NCBI GenBank assembly: GCA_020427625.1
Contig: JAGQOI010000207.1
Coordinates: forward strand, 1-12,220
From: Phycisphaerales bacterium
Lineage (GTDB): Bacteria; Planctomycetota; Phycisphaerae; Phycisphaerales; SM1A02
Direction: 5' to 3'
Length of the DNA stretch: 12,220 bases
Shown piece after piece: positions 1-5,940 of the stretch. The notes under the pieces are model-generated. The model did not search any database, was not told the DNA's origin, and worked only from the letters and a program-made list of their open reading frames with translations. The position numbers were made by a program, and so were the translations under genes. Positions within the stretch are counted from its first letter, which is position 1. Each line of letters opens with the position of its first letter.

Positions 1-2
1 AC

Positions 3-884
3 GTCCGCTTCGCGCCGCGCCTCCCGCGCACGATCCTGAGCGATCCGATGCGGTTCAAGCAGATCCTGCTCAACCTCGTCGGCAACGCGGTGAAGTTCAC
101 CGAACGCGGCGCGGTGACGATCGACGTGCGCCTCGACGAGAGCGAGGCGACGCCGCAACTCGTCTGCGCCGTGATCGACACCGGGATCGGCCTGACCGAC
201 GAGCAGGTGCGCAATCTCTTCGAACCGTTCGTCCAGGCCGACGCCTCGACGACGCGACGGTTCGGCGGCACCGGTCTCGGACTCGCGATCTCCCACCGGC
301 TCGCCGGCATGCTCGGCGGACGAATCGACGTCGAATCCACGCCCGACCGGGGCTCGACCTTCCGGCTCCGACTCGCGACCGGGCCGCTCGACGACGATGC
401 GATGCATGTCGACGCGACCGAGGCGATGTTCCAGGACGCGCCGCCCGTCGCCGCGCCACGCCCGGCCGCGCCGGCGCCCGGGCGGCTCACGGGACGACAC
501 GTGCTCCTCGTCGATGACGGGCCGGACAACCAGCGTCTGCTGCGGCACCTGCTCGTGCGGGCCGGCGCGACGGTCGACGTCGCCGAGAACGGCCGGATCG
601 CGCTGGACCTCATCGCGGCGGGCGATCCCCCGCCCGCCTACGACCTCGTCCTGATGGACATGCAGATGCCCGAGATGGACGGCTACGAAGCGACGGCCCT
701 GCTGCGTGCGCGTCGGTTCCGTGCGCCGATCCTGGCCCTGACGGCGCACGCGATGGACGGCGATCGCGAACGCTGCCTGGCCGCGGGATGCGACGACTAC
801 GTCACCAAGCCCGTCGACCGCACGCTGCTCATCGATACGATCGTCCGCTGGACGGACGGCGCGGCGGCGACGCGGTCGGGATGA
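3..884 (+). CDS. Hybrid sensor histidine kinase, C-terminal part (HATPase + receiver); 5' end outside window
   Basis: This is the tail of a two-component signalling kinase. The reading frame is open from base 3, before the first internal ATG at 48, so the true start lies to the left. The ATPase (HATPase_c) domain shows the N box (QILLNLVGNAVKF, near 60-96), the G1 box DTGIGL (near 177-194) and the G2 box GGTGLGLAIS (near 264-293). After an Ala/Pro-rich linker a receiver domain begins near base 500 (LLVDDGPDNQ). Its phosphoacceptor Asp is encoded at 657-659 in LMDMQMPEMDG, with the conserved Thr in LALTAHA and the Lys in YVTKPVD. By family knowledge the kinase autophosphorylates on a His (not in the window) and passes phosphate to this Asp. 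No output domain follows the receiver, so phosphate probably goes on to a phosphotransfer protein. The input domains and signal are not visible. It converges with the next gene across a 22-base gap. Confidence 0.93.
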   Translation, partial: VRFAPRLPRTILSDPMRFKQILLNLVGNAVKFTERGAVTIDVRLDESEATPQLVCAVIDTGIGLTDEQVRNLFEPFVQADASTTRRFGGTGLGLAISHRLAGMLGGRIDVESTPDRGSTFRLRLATGPLDDDAMHVDATEAMFQDAPPVAAPRPAAPAPGRLTGRHVLLVDDGPDNQRLLRHLLVRAGATVDVAENGRIALDLIAAGDPPPAYDLVLMDMQMPEMDGYEATALLRARRFRAPILALTAHAMDGDRERCLAAGCDDYVTKPVDRTLLIDTIVRWTDGAAATRSG

Positions 885-898
885 GGGCGCACACGCCC
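885..898. terminator. Small GC hairpin in the convergent gap (weak terminator candidate)
   Basis: GGGCG (885-889) and CGCCC (894-898) can pair around a 4-base loop, directly after the kinase stop codon and before the stop of the opposing gene. No T-tract follows on either strand, so termination is only suggested by position. Confidence 0.22.
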
Positions 899-906
899 GG
901 CCGACG

Positions 907-2655
907 TCAGGTCGGATCCGAGCCCACCGCCGGACGCGCGAGCGCGGCAATCGTGACGTCCGCCAGCAACGCGACCAGCGGCCAGACGTCGCCGCGCGTG
1001 GAGGCGCCGTCGCGGCACACGTAGACGGTCACGGCCGGCTCGACGGCCGCGAGGTTCGGCGAATCGGGCGTCACGTGCCGCCAGCGATCCTCGATCAGCG
1101 CGCGCAACGCCGACGCGTCCGTGGATCGATCCACGATGAAGACGATCCGATCGAGCGGCACGCGTCCGAGCAGGCACCCGATCTCGTAGGCGCATCCCCG
1201 GTTCGACTCGCTGAACCCGCGCAGGTCCATGACGACGACGTCGCTCCACGCCAGCAGGTCGTCGAGCGCGCCGCGCCACAGGTCGTCGTGACAGCACAGG
1301 CGCGCCTGACGATATCGCCGCGGCAGACCGAGCCCGATGCGACCGGCGGCCCTGATCCGCCGACGCATGCCTTCCGCGTCGCGGGAGAACTGGCCCGGCA
1401 GCGTCACCAGCTTGCAGGCCAGATAGGCGACGAACAACAGGACGTAGATGGGAAACCCGCACATGAGCAGCATGCCGCTCACGATCTGGGCCGCCGCGAC
1501 CGGGTCGAACGCGACGATCGCGAGCATCGCAAGGACCGGAAGCAACGCGACGCCCAGCAGCGTGAACAGCGCGCGCCCGAACTCGAACGCGGCATACGTG
1601 GGATCCATGATCGTGATCGCCGGTCCCACGAACTGCCAGCGTCGCCCGAAGTGCCGGAAGAACGACTGCGTCTGCCGGTGCTTCCCGAACACGCGCAACA
1701 CCAGGAGACGCGGCGGGGCGAACGTTCCGAGGCGGCGGCGCGCGACGGTGTGCCGCACCAGCGCGGCCACGCTCGCGATCATGAGGATGCCGAGAAAGCA
1801 CAGCGCGGGAAGAATGACCTGCCCGGGCTCCAGGACCGCCTCGCCTCTGGCGTCGGTCGCGCCCAGCATGAGGACCGCGAACAGATTCGTGAGCCCGCCG
1901 GCCACGAGCGCCGCGATCAGGCCGATGCCGTGACTGCGCCGATACAGCACGGTGATCACGATCAGCGCGACGATGAACGACCCGCTCGAGAGGAAGGCCA
2001 TCACGAACACGCCGGACGCCAGCGTGCGCATGCACACGATCGGCAGCGCCTCACCGGCGGCGAGGTGCGTCGAGAACAGGTCCATCGCCTCCCCGAAGGG
2101 CTGGATCCCGATCATGATCAGGTTGACGAGCAACGCGATCACGACGCCCCGGAAGAACACGCGCCCGGGTCGGTTGAAGACAATGTCCCGGAAGCCGCGC
2201 TCGGCCTCGGTGTCGACGAGGTTCACCGCGCGTTCGTCGAAGATGCGCCAGCCGAGGGTCGTCGGCGTGACCGGGTCGACCGGCGCCTCGACGCCCGTCG
2301 GTTCCGGGGCGCGCTCGGGGCGCGACCGATCCGGGTCGGCCCGCTCGCGCATGAGGGCACGGATCCGGAAGGCGTAGAGCCGCCTCGCTCCGAACGTCAT
2401 CAGGACGGCGCTCGCGGCGGCCATCGCGAGCGAGATCCACATCCCGCTCATGCCGCCGTCCGCCGTCCGGTACGTGATCCACACGAGCCATGGAATCACC
2501 AGGATGACGAGCGCGGCCTGCGCCAGGCATCCGGAGAACGCCTCGTCGAGACTCCCGTGCCGTCGGCGCACCGACCGGAGGTAGAGGCCGCCGACGACGA
2601 GCAGAACGCCGAGGTACGCAATGTGGCCGAATCCCGCGGGAAGCAGCGCCGGCAC
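907..2655 (-). CDS. Polytopic membrane protein with a split nucleotide-fold-like cytosolic domain, function unknown
   Basis: 582 residues from a GTG start. The preceding in-frame codon is TAG (2656-2658), so no longer start is possible. About nine hydrophobic segments are visible near residues 11-27, 43-62, 70-89, 166-187, 214-238, 243-265, 279-300, 362-384 and 391-414. A charged Arg/Pro-rich loop spans about 90-165. Soluble sequence at 315-352 (LLVLRVFG, then FVGPAITIMDP) precedes the last two helices. A longer soluble tail follows, with CHDDLWRGAL (455-464), DVVVMDLRGFSESNRGC (472-488), YEIG (490-493) and RIVFIVDRSTD (503-513). The alternation of beta-strand-like and helical stretches suggests one alpha/beta domain interrupted by a membrane hairpin. 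I recall similar CHDDxW/MDLRGFS...NxGCxxEI proteins in other bacteria, without a known function. The acidic residue in YEI recalls the catalytic Glu of TIR-like NADases, but that is only an analogy. The gene is read towards the kinase and away from atpC. Confidence 0.85.
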   Translation of the reverse strand: MPALLPAGFGHIAYLGVLLVVGGLYLRSVRRRHGSLDEAFSGCLAQAALVILVIPWLVWITYRTADGGMSGMWISLAMAAASAVLMTFGARRLYAFRIRALMRERADPDRSRPERAPEPTGVEAPVDPVTPTTLGWRIFDERAVNLVDTEAERGFRDIVFNRPGRVFFRGVVIALLVNLIMIGIQPFGEAMDLFSTHLAAGEALPIVCMRTLASGVFVMAFLSSGSFIVALIVITVLYRRSHGIGLIAALVAGGLTNLFAVLMLGATDARGEAVLEPGQVILPALCFLGILMIASVAALVRHTVARRRLGTFAPPRLLVLRVFGKHRQTQSFFRHFGRRWQFVGPAITIMDPTYAAFEFGRALFTLLGVALLPVLAMLAIVAFDPVAAAQIVSGMLLMCGFPIYVLLFVAYLACKLVTLPGQFSRDAEGMRRRIRAAGRIGLGLPRRYRQARLCCHDDLWRGALDDLLAWSDVVVMDLRGFSESNRGCAYEIGCLLGRVPLDRIVFIVDRSTDASALRALIEDRWRHVTPDSPNLAAVEPAVTVYVCRDGASTRGDVWPLVALLADVTIAALARPAVGSDPT

Positions 2656-2724
2656 CTACCGCCGCTCCGCCCGAGCGCACGCGTCCGGCGATCGCGTCGT
2701 CACTGAGTCCATGGTGCCGACCAT
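2656..2724 (-). CDS. Candidate 22-residue leader peptide ending directly at the start of the membrane protein gene
   Basis: On the minus strand an ATG at 2724-2722 opens a 22-codon frame ending in TAG at 2658-2656, immediately before the GTG of the membrane protein and in the same frame. A strong Shine-Dalgarno-like GGAGG lies 5 bases before the ATG (plus-strand complement near 2730-2734). The peptide is rich in Arg, Ala and Thr, starting MVGTMDS and ending ARAERR. It could be a translated leader whose ribosomes reinitiate at the GTG. It could instead be a former N-terminal extension cut by a stop, or chance. No known leader peptide is recognised. Confidence 0.35.
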   Translation of the reverse strand: MVGTMDSVTTRSPDACARAERR

Positions 2725-2740
2725 CCCGCCCTCCCATCAC

Positions 2741-2772
2741 CCGGGTCGATTCTGGTCAGGCCGGGTTGATTC
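2741..2772. repeat. Tandem 12-bp direct repeat, 20-bp period
   Basis: CCGGGTCGATTC (2741-2752) recurs as CCGGGTTGATTC (2761-2772), with 11 of 12 bases identical. The starts are exactly 20 bases apart, about two helical turns, which would place both copies on one DNA face. They lie between the divergent membrane protein and atpC genes. They overlap the candidate minus-strand promoter, so they could be a regulator's binding sites. No known operator is recognised. Confidence 0.45.
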
Positions 2773-2777
2773 CGCAA
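2749..2777 (-). promoter_or_regulatory. Candidate sigma70-type promoter for the membrane protein gene
   Basis: Read on the minus strand, TTGCGG (2777-2772) and CAGAAT (2754-2749) are separated by 17 bases. Each is an imperfect match to the consensus (TTGACA, TATAAT). It would start a transcript about 20 bases before the leader ORF at 2724. Each element overlaps one copy of the tandem repeat. Confidence 0.28.
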
Positions 2778-2815
2778 GTCGCGGCCGATCCGAGCCCGCC
2801 CGTGTCTCCCGCCGG

Positions 2816-2843
2816 TTGACCGCCCCCCGCCCGGGACTACACT
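2816..2843 (+). promoter_or_regulatory. sigma70-type promoter of atpC
   Basis: TTGACC (2816-2821) and TACACT (2838-2843) are separated by 16 bases, matching the -35 and -10 consensus at 5/6 and 4/6. Transcription would start near 2850, giving a short leader of about 25 bases. It stands out as an AT-rich island in GC-rich surroundings. It shows that atpC has a transcription start of its own. Confidence 0.58.
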
Positions 2844-2875
2844 ATCCCTCCCTCATTGCGAACCGGAGCCGTCCC

Positions 2876-3298
2876 GTGGCCAAGTCATTCCGCTGCTCGA
2901 TCGTCACGCCCATGCAGACCGTGCTCGATGACGAGATCACCTACGCCTCCGTGCCCGCATGGGATGGTCAACTCGGCGTCATGACGTCGCAGTCCCCCAC
3001 CCTCACCAAGCTCGGCATCGGCGCCCTTCGACTCGACTTCGAGGAGGGCGGCAGCCGCTGGTACCTGATCGAGGGCGGTTTTGCGCAGATCGCGTCGGAT
3101 CACCTCAATATCATCACCGATCGCGCCACCGCCTCCGAGCGCCTCTCGCTCGCGGAGGCGGAGAGCGAACTCGACGAGGCGAACGGACGCGTCGTGGTCG
3201 GCGGCAAGGGTCACGCGCAGGCCGAAGTGGATCAACGACGCGCCCTCGCCAAGGTCGCCCTCGCCCGCGCCGCCGCCGGACGCGGACACGCGATCTGA
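2876..3298 (+). CDS. atpC: F1F0 ATP synthase, F1 epsilon subunit
   Basis: 140 residues, a normal length for the epsilon subunit. This subunit sits on the central stalk with gamma, couples rotation to catalysis and can inhibit ATP hydrolysis. The GTG start is chosen because GGAG (2865-2868) lies 7 bases upstream and the protein then begins in register with the family (MAKSFRCSIVTPMQTVLDDE). The N-terminal beta-sandwich carries the typical pattern (VPAWDGQLGVMTSQSPTLTKL near 26-46, EGGFAQI, LNIITDRA). The C-terminal part (from about residue 90, LSLAEAESELDEANG, then QRRALAKVALARA) is the two-helix region. In most bacteria atpC follows atpD at the end of the atp operon. Here no other ATP synthase gene is next to it: upstream is a divergent membrane protein and downstream is scpB. 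Its own promoter supports separate transcription. Confidence 0.93.
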   Translation: MAKSFRCSIVTPMQTVLDDEITYASVPAWDGQLGVMTSQSPTLTKLGIGALRLDFEEGGSRWYLIEGGFAQIASDHLNIITDRATASERLSLAEAESELDEANGRVVVGGKGHAQAEVDQRRALAKVALARAAAGRGHAI

Positions 3299-3320
3299 GC
3301 CCCCGACCCCACGATCGCGT

Positions 3321-3348
3321 CGTCCGCGGACGCCGCAGCGGATACCCT
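3321..3348 (+). promoter_or_regulatory. Candidate scpB operon promoter with 12-bp palindrome
   Basis: The 116-base gap between atpC and scpB contains a perfect 12-bp palindrome, CGTCCGCGGACG (3321-3332). Just downstream is a -10-like TACCCT (3343-3348, within GATACCCT). No convincing -35 is seen; the palindrome occupies that place, as an operator or activator site might. Transcription would start near 3355, 60 bases before the scpB start. The palindrome may be chance in such GC-rich DNA. Confidence 0.28.
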
Positions 3349-3414
3349 GTTGCACCGGGCGCGGCACCGCGCGCCCCGCTTCGCTCCGCCCTCCGACCCC
3401 CAGGAACCTGCCCG

Positions 3415-4263
3415 GTGCCCCACGACGAACCGACGAGCCCCGAGGTCGATGATGCCGCCGCGTCCCGCGATCCCGCCGACCTCGACGACGATCCGGCCGG
3501 CGCCGCGCCGACCTTCGACCTCGACGAGGGGACCGGTGACGACCCGGACGACGCCGTCGCCCTGACCTGCGCCGAGCCCCTCGAAGCCCAGGTCGAAGCC
3601 CTGCTCATCAGCACCGACAAGCCCCTGTCCAACGGACGACTCGCCGAGTTGCTCGAACTCGACGGACGCGACGGACCACGCGAAGTGGACGACGCCGTCG
3701 GCGCGCTCAACGAGGCGTACGACGAGACCGGCCGCGCGTTTCGCATCGAGCGCCTCGCCGGCGGGTGGCAGATCCTGACGCGTCCGGTGTTCGGCGGCGT
3801 TCTGGGCCGTCTGCACCGCGATCGGCAGAGTACGCGCCTCAGTCCGGCCGCGCTCGAAACGCTCGCGATCATCGCCTACCGCCAGCCGATCATTCGCGCC
3901 GAGATCGAGGCGATCCGCGGCGTCGCGTGCGGCGAGGTGCTGCGCGGCCTGCTTGAGCGGCGGATGGTCCGCATCTCGGGTCGCGCGGAGATTCTCGGTC
4001 GTCCGATGCTGTACGGCACGACGCGCGACTTCCTGAACATCTTCGGTCTCGCGAGCCTCGACGATCTGCCCGAGGTTCCGGGACTCGTCCGCGAGGCGGC
4101 GAACCCGGTCGCCCGACCGAAGCCCGACGTCGCGCCCGACGCCGCGCCGACGGACGACGACGACGCCGATGATGCCGGGGCGCCGACCATCGAGGTGACG
4201 GCGGGCGCTCGGGATCATGACGCGACGGACGAGGCGTCCGTGTCCGGGGAGTCGGCGACGTGA
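3415..4263 (+). CDS. scpB: Segregation and condensation protein B (ScpB, Smc-ScpAB complex)
   Basis: 282 residues. ScpB is the winged-helix dimer that binds the ScpA kleisin and regulates the SMC condensin during chromosome compaction and segregation; it is cytosolic and nucleoid-associated. The first winged-helix domain spans about 57-125 (EAQVEALLISTDKPLSNGRL; FRIERLAGGWQILTRP). The second spans about 143-215, with the hallmark SPAALETLAIIAYRQPI, IEAIRGV and GRPMLYGTTRDFLNIFGL. The GTG start is preceded by AGGA (3402-3405) at 9 bases. It adds an acidic, probably disordered N-terminal tail of about 55 residues, and the C-terminal tail after about 225 is also Asp-rich, so the protein is longer than a typical ScpB of roughly 200 residues. 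scpA, normally adjacent, is absent here. The stop overlaps the next start by 4 bases (GTGA, 4260-4263), so scpB heads the operon. Confidence 0.93.
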   Translation: MPHDEPTSPEVDDAAASRDPADLDDDPAGAAPTFDLDEGTGDDPDDAVALTCAEPLEAQVEALLISTDKPLSNGRLAELLELDGRDGPREVDDAVGALNEAYDETGRAFRIERLAGGWQILTRPVFGGVLGRLHRDRQSTRLSPAALETLAIIAYRQPIIRAEIEAIRGVACGEVLRGLLERRMVRISGRAEILGRPMLYGTTRDFLNIFGLASLDDLPEVPGLVREAANPVARPKPDVAPDAAPTDDDDADDAGAPTIEVTAGARDHDATDEASVSGESAT

Positions 4264-4724
4264 GGGCGCGATCGATCCGACTGATGCTGCTGGGGGTGCT
4301 GCTCATCGTCACCGGCGGGTGTTCGAGCGGCTACACGTTGAGCGGGCGGGTGGTGCGGACGGACTCGGCGTATGCGACCTTCGTGGACGCCTCGGACTCG
4401 CGCCTCGAGGCGCCGGGTCTGGCCGGCGCGTCGGTGCGGATCTACCGCGATCCGGAGACGATCAACCGTTCGCTGGCCGGGCGGGCGACGACGGACGCCG
4501 ACGGCAACTTCACGATCGTCCTGCCGCAGTTCGGCGTCGGCTGGATGGAGGAGACGTGGCACATCGTGATCTCGCGTTCGCAGTACGGCAACGTCGAGAC
4601 GACGGAACCCCTGCCGAGTTCGAGTTCCCGACGGCGGTTGCTCGTGTCGATGCGTCGCGGCACGTCGAATCCGTCGGCGGGCGAAGCCGAGGACCTGTAC
4701 GAGCAGGCCGGTCGGTACCGATGA
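4260..4724 (+). CDS. Small lipoprotein with carboxypeptidase-regulatory-like (transthyretin-fold) domain
   Basis: 154 residues, starting with GTG inside the scpB stop (GTGA overlap); GGGGAG (4246-4251) lies 8 bases upstream. The N-terminus has Arg residues, a hydrophobic run (LMLLGVLLIV) and a lipobox-like TGGC with Cys21 as the likely lipidated residue, so it should be anchored in a membrane outside the cytoplasm. The rest shows the pattern of a carboxypeptidase-regulatory-like beta-sandwich: LSGRVV (27-32), GASVRIYRD (56-64), then GRATTDADGNFTIVLP (74-89). This domain usually mediates structural or binding roles and has no catalytic residues. The C-terminal 40 residues are Ser/Arg-rich and probably flexible. 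It lies between scpB and the DUF58/transglutaminase pair and may be an accessory of that membrane system; that is inference from position only. The fold call is by pattern, not alignment. Confidence 0.8.
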   Translation: MRARSIRLMLLGVLLIVTGGCSSGYTLSGRVVRTDSAYATFVDASDSRLEAPGLAGASVRIYRDPETINRSLAGRATTDADGNFTIVLPQFGVGWMEETWHIVISRSQYGNVETTEPLPSSSSRRRLLVSMRRGTSNPSAGEAEDLYEQAGRYR

Positions 4725-4768
4725 CGCGGCGGCGTCCGCGGCGCTGCGACCGGCCCTCCCAGTCATGA
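4721..4768 (+). CDS. Candidate 15-codon coupling mini-ORF between lipoprotein and DUF58 genes
   Basis: An ATG at 4721 overlaps the lipoprotein stop as ATGA (4721-4724). Its frame runs 15 codons (MTRRRPRRCDRPSQS) to a TGA at 4766-4768, which overlaps the ATG of the DUF58 gene as a second ATGA (4765-4768). The mini-ORF thus bridges the 40-base gap by termination-reinitiation geometry at both ends. The DUF58 start has no Shine-Dalgarno sequence. The peptide itself is probably meaningless, and chance cannot be excluded. Confidence 0.3.
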   Translation: MTRRRPRRCDRPSQS

Positions 4769-5940
4769 GCCGACGGAACCTGTACATCCCCGGCCTGCTC
4801 TTCATCGCCGTGACGATCATCGTCGCGTTCGCCGCGATCAACAGTCAGCGCAACCTCCTGTTCTGGATCTTCGGCGTCATGTCGTCGGCGATCGTGATGT
4901 CGGCGATCGTCTCGCACTGGACGATGGTCCGTCTGGACGTTCGTCGTCTCGGCGCGAGTCACGGCACGGTGGACGATGCGCTCGTCGTCCGGTACGCGAT
5001 CACGAATCGCTCGCGGTTCATGCCGGCGTTCAGCATCCGGGTCGACGAGCGTCCGCCGGACGGCGATCCGACGTGGCGCGGGCTGCTGCGACCGGCCCAG
5101 GCGTGGGTCATGCACATCGGGCCGCGCGAGACGATTCACGGCGAGGCCGTGTTCTGGCCGCTGCGGCGCGGCGCGGTCGCGTTCGAGGCCGTTCGTCTCT
5201 CGACGACGTTTCCGTTCGGCGTGCTGCGGAAGACGATGACCGTCGTGCAGCCGCAGCAGACGCTCATTCACCCGAAACTCCACGCCCTGCGCCGGCGCGT
5301 GCTCAAGGCGATCGTGCCCGACGGCCCGCCGGGCATGAAGATCGCGGCTCACGCCGGCGCAAACGACGACTACTTCGGCCTGCGCGAGTACCGCATCGGC
5401 GACAGTCTGCGCCACATCGCCTGGAAGCGCCTCGCCCGGAGCGACGACCTCGTGAGCATCGAGCGCAGTCGGCCGAACCCGCCCCGCATTCGCGTCGTGC
5501 TCAACCTCATCGAGCCGACCGACGCCCTCCGCATCGATCCCGAGACGGAGAACGCCCGCGATCTCGAGGAGACGGCGATCAGTCTCGCCGCATCCATCAT
5601 TCACGCGGCGGACGAAGCCGGGTACGAGGTCGGGCTCACCGTGCACGGCGTCGATGTGCCGCTCATTCCGATCCGCCGGAATCACTGGCATCGCGGGCGC
5701 ATGCTCGCCGCCCTCGCGGGCATCGATCTCGACGCGCCGCGCCTCCCGCGCGGCCCGTCGGCGCGGGACGAGCGGGCGGGCGTCGTCGTGGTGCATCCGG
5801 ACCGGGTGGTCGACCTCGCCGGCGGCGCGTCGGCGCTGCACCTGCGGGCCCGCCAGATGTCGACGCTCACCGACGGGCCGCTCGGCTGGACGGCGCGCCG
5901 ACGTCACGACACGACCGCGGTCTCGGAGGTCGGCTCGTGA
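4765..5940 (+). CDS. DUF58 domain membrane protein
   Basis: 391 residues, the usual size of the family. Two hydrophobic segments near 9-25 and 31-50 form an N-terminal membrane hairpin. A beta-rich region follows (70-170), with the typical TTFPFGVLRK (147-156) and IHP (168-170). The DUF58 signature lies at about 202-229: DYFGLREYRIGDSLRHIAWK (202-221) followed by RLARSDDL. The later part (240-390) corresponds to the von Willebrand-like region, but where others have a metal-site Asp motif it reads RVVLNLIEPTD, so a working metal site is doubtful. DUF58 proteins are commonly encoded with MoxR-type ATPases and TgpA-like transglutaminases; their biochemical role is poorly defined. Here the transglutaminase follows with a GTGA overlap (5937-5940), but no MoxR gene is adjacent. 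The ATG lacks a Shine-Dalgarno sequence, which fits coupling from upstream. Confidence 0.92.
   Translation: MSRRNLYIPGLLFIAVTIIVAFAAINSQRNLLFWIFGVMSSAIVMSAIVSHWTMVRLDVRRLGASHGTVDDALVVRYAITNRSRFMPAFSIRVDERPPDGDPTWRGLLRPAQAWVMHIGPRETIHGEAVFWPLRRGAVAFEAVRLSTTFPFGVLRKTMTVVQPQQTLIHPKLHALRRRVLKAIVPDGPPGMKIAAHAGANDDYFGLREYRIGDSLRHIAWKRLARSDDLVSIERSRPNPPRIRVVLNLIEPTDALRIDPETENARDLEETAISLAASIIHAADEAGYEVGLTVHGVDVPLIPIRRNHWHRGRMLAALAGIDLDAPRLPRGPSARDERAGVVVVHPDRVVDLAGGASALHLRARQMSTLTDGPLGWTARRRHDTTAVSEVGS

Noticed and set aside
1075..2706. Long open frame (543 codons) on the plus strand opposite the membrane protein
   Set aside because: Its product is a low-complexity Arg/His/Glu/Asp-rich chain with no domain pattern. 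The opposite strand encodes a coherent nine-helix protein; the open frame is a by-product of high-GC codon bias.
2959..3414. Upstream extension of the scpB frame through atpC
   Set aside because: The peptide is Arg-rich nonsense overlapping atpC. The GTG at 3415 has AGGA at good spacing.
5073..5936. Upstream extension of the transglutaminase frame, antiparallel in character to DUF58
   Set aside because: The frame is open but Arg-rich and overlaps the DUF58 gene fully. The GTG at 5937 has an excellent GGAGG and starts a typical membrane segment.
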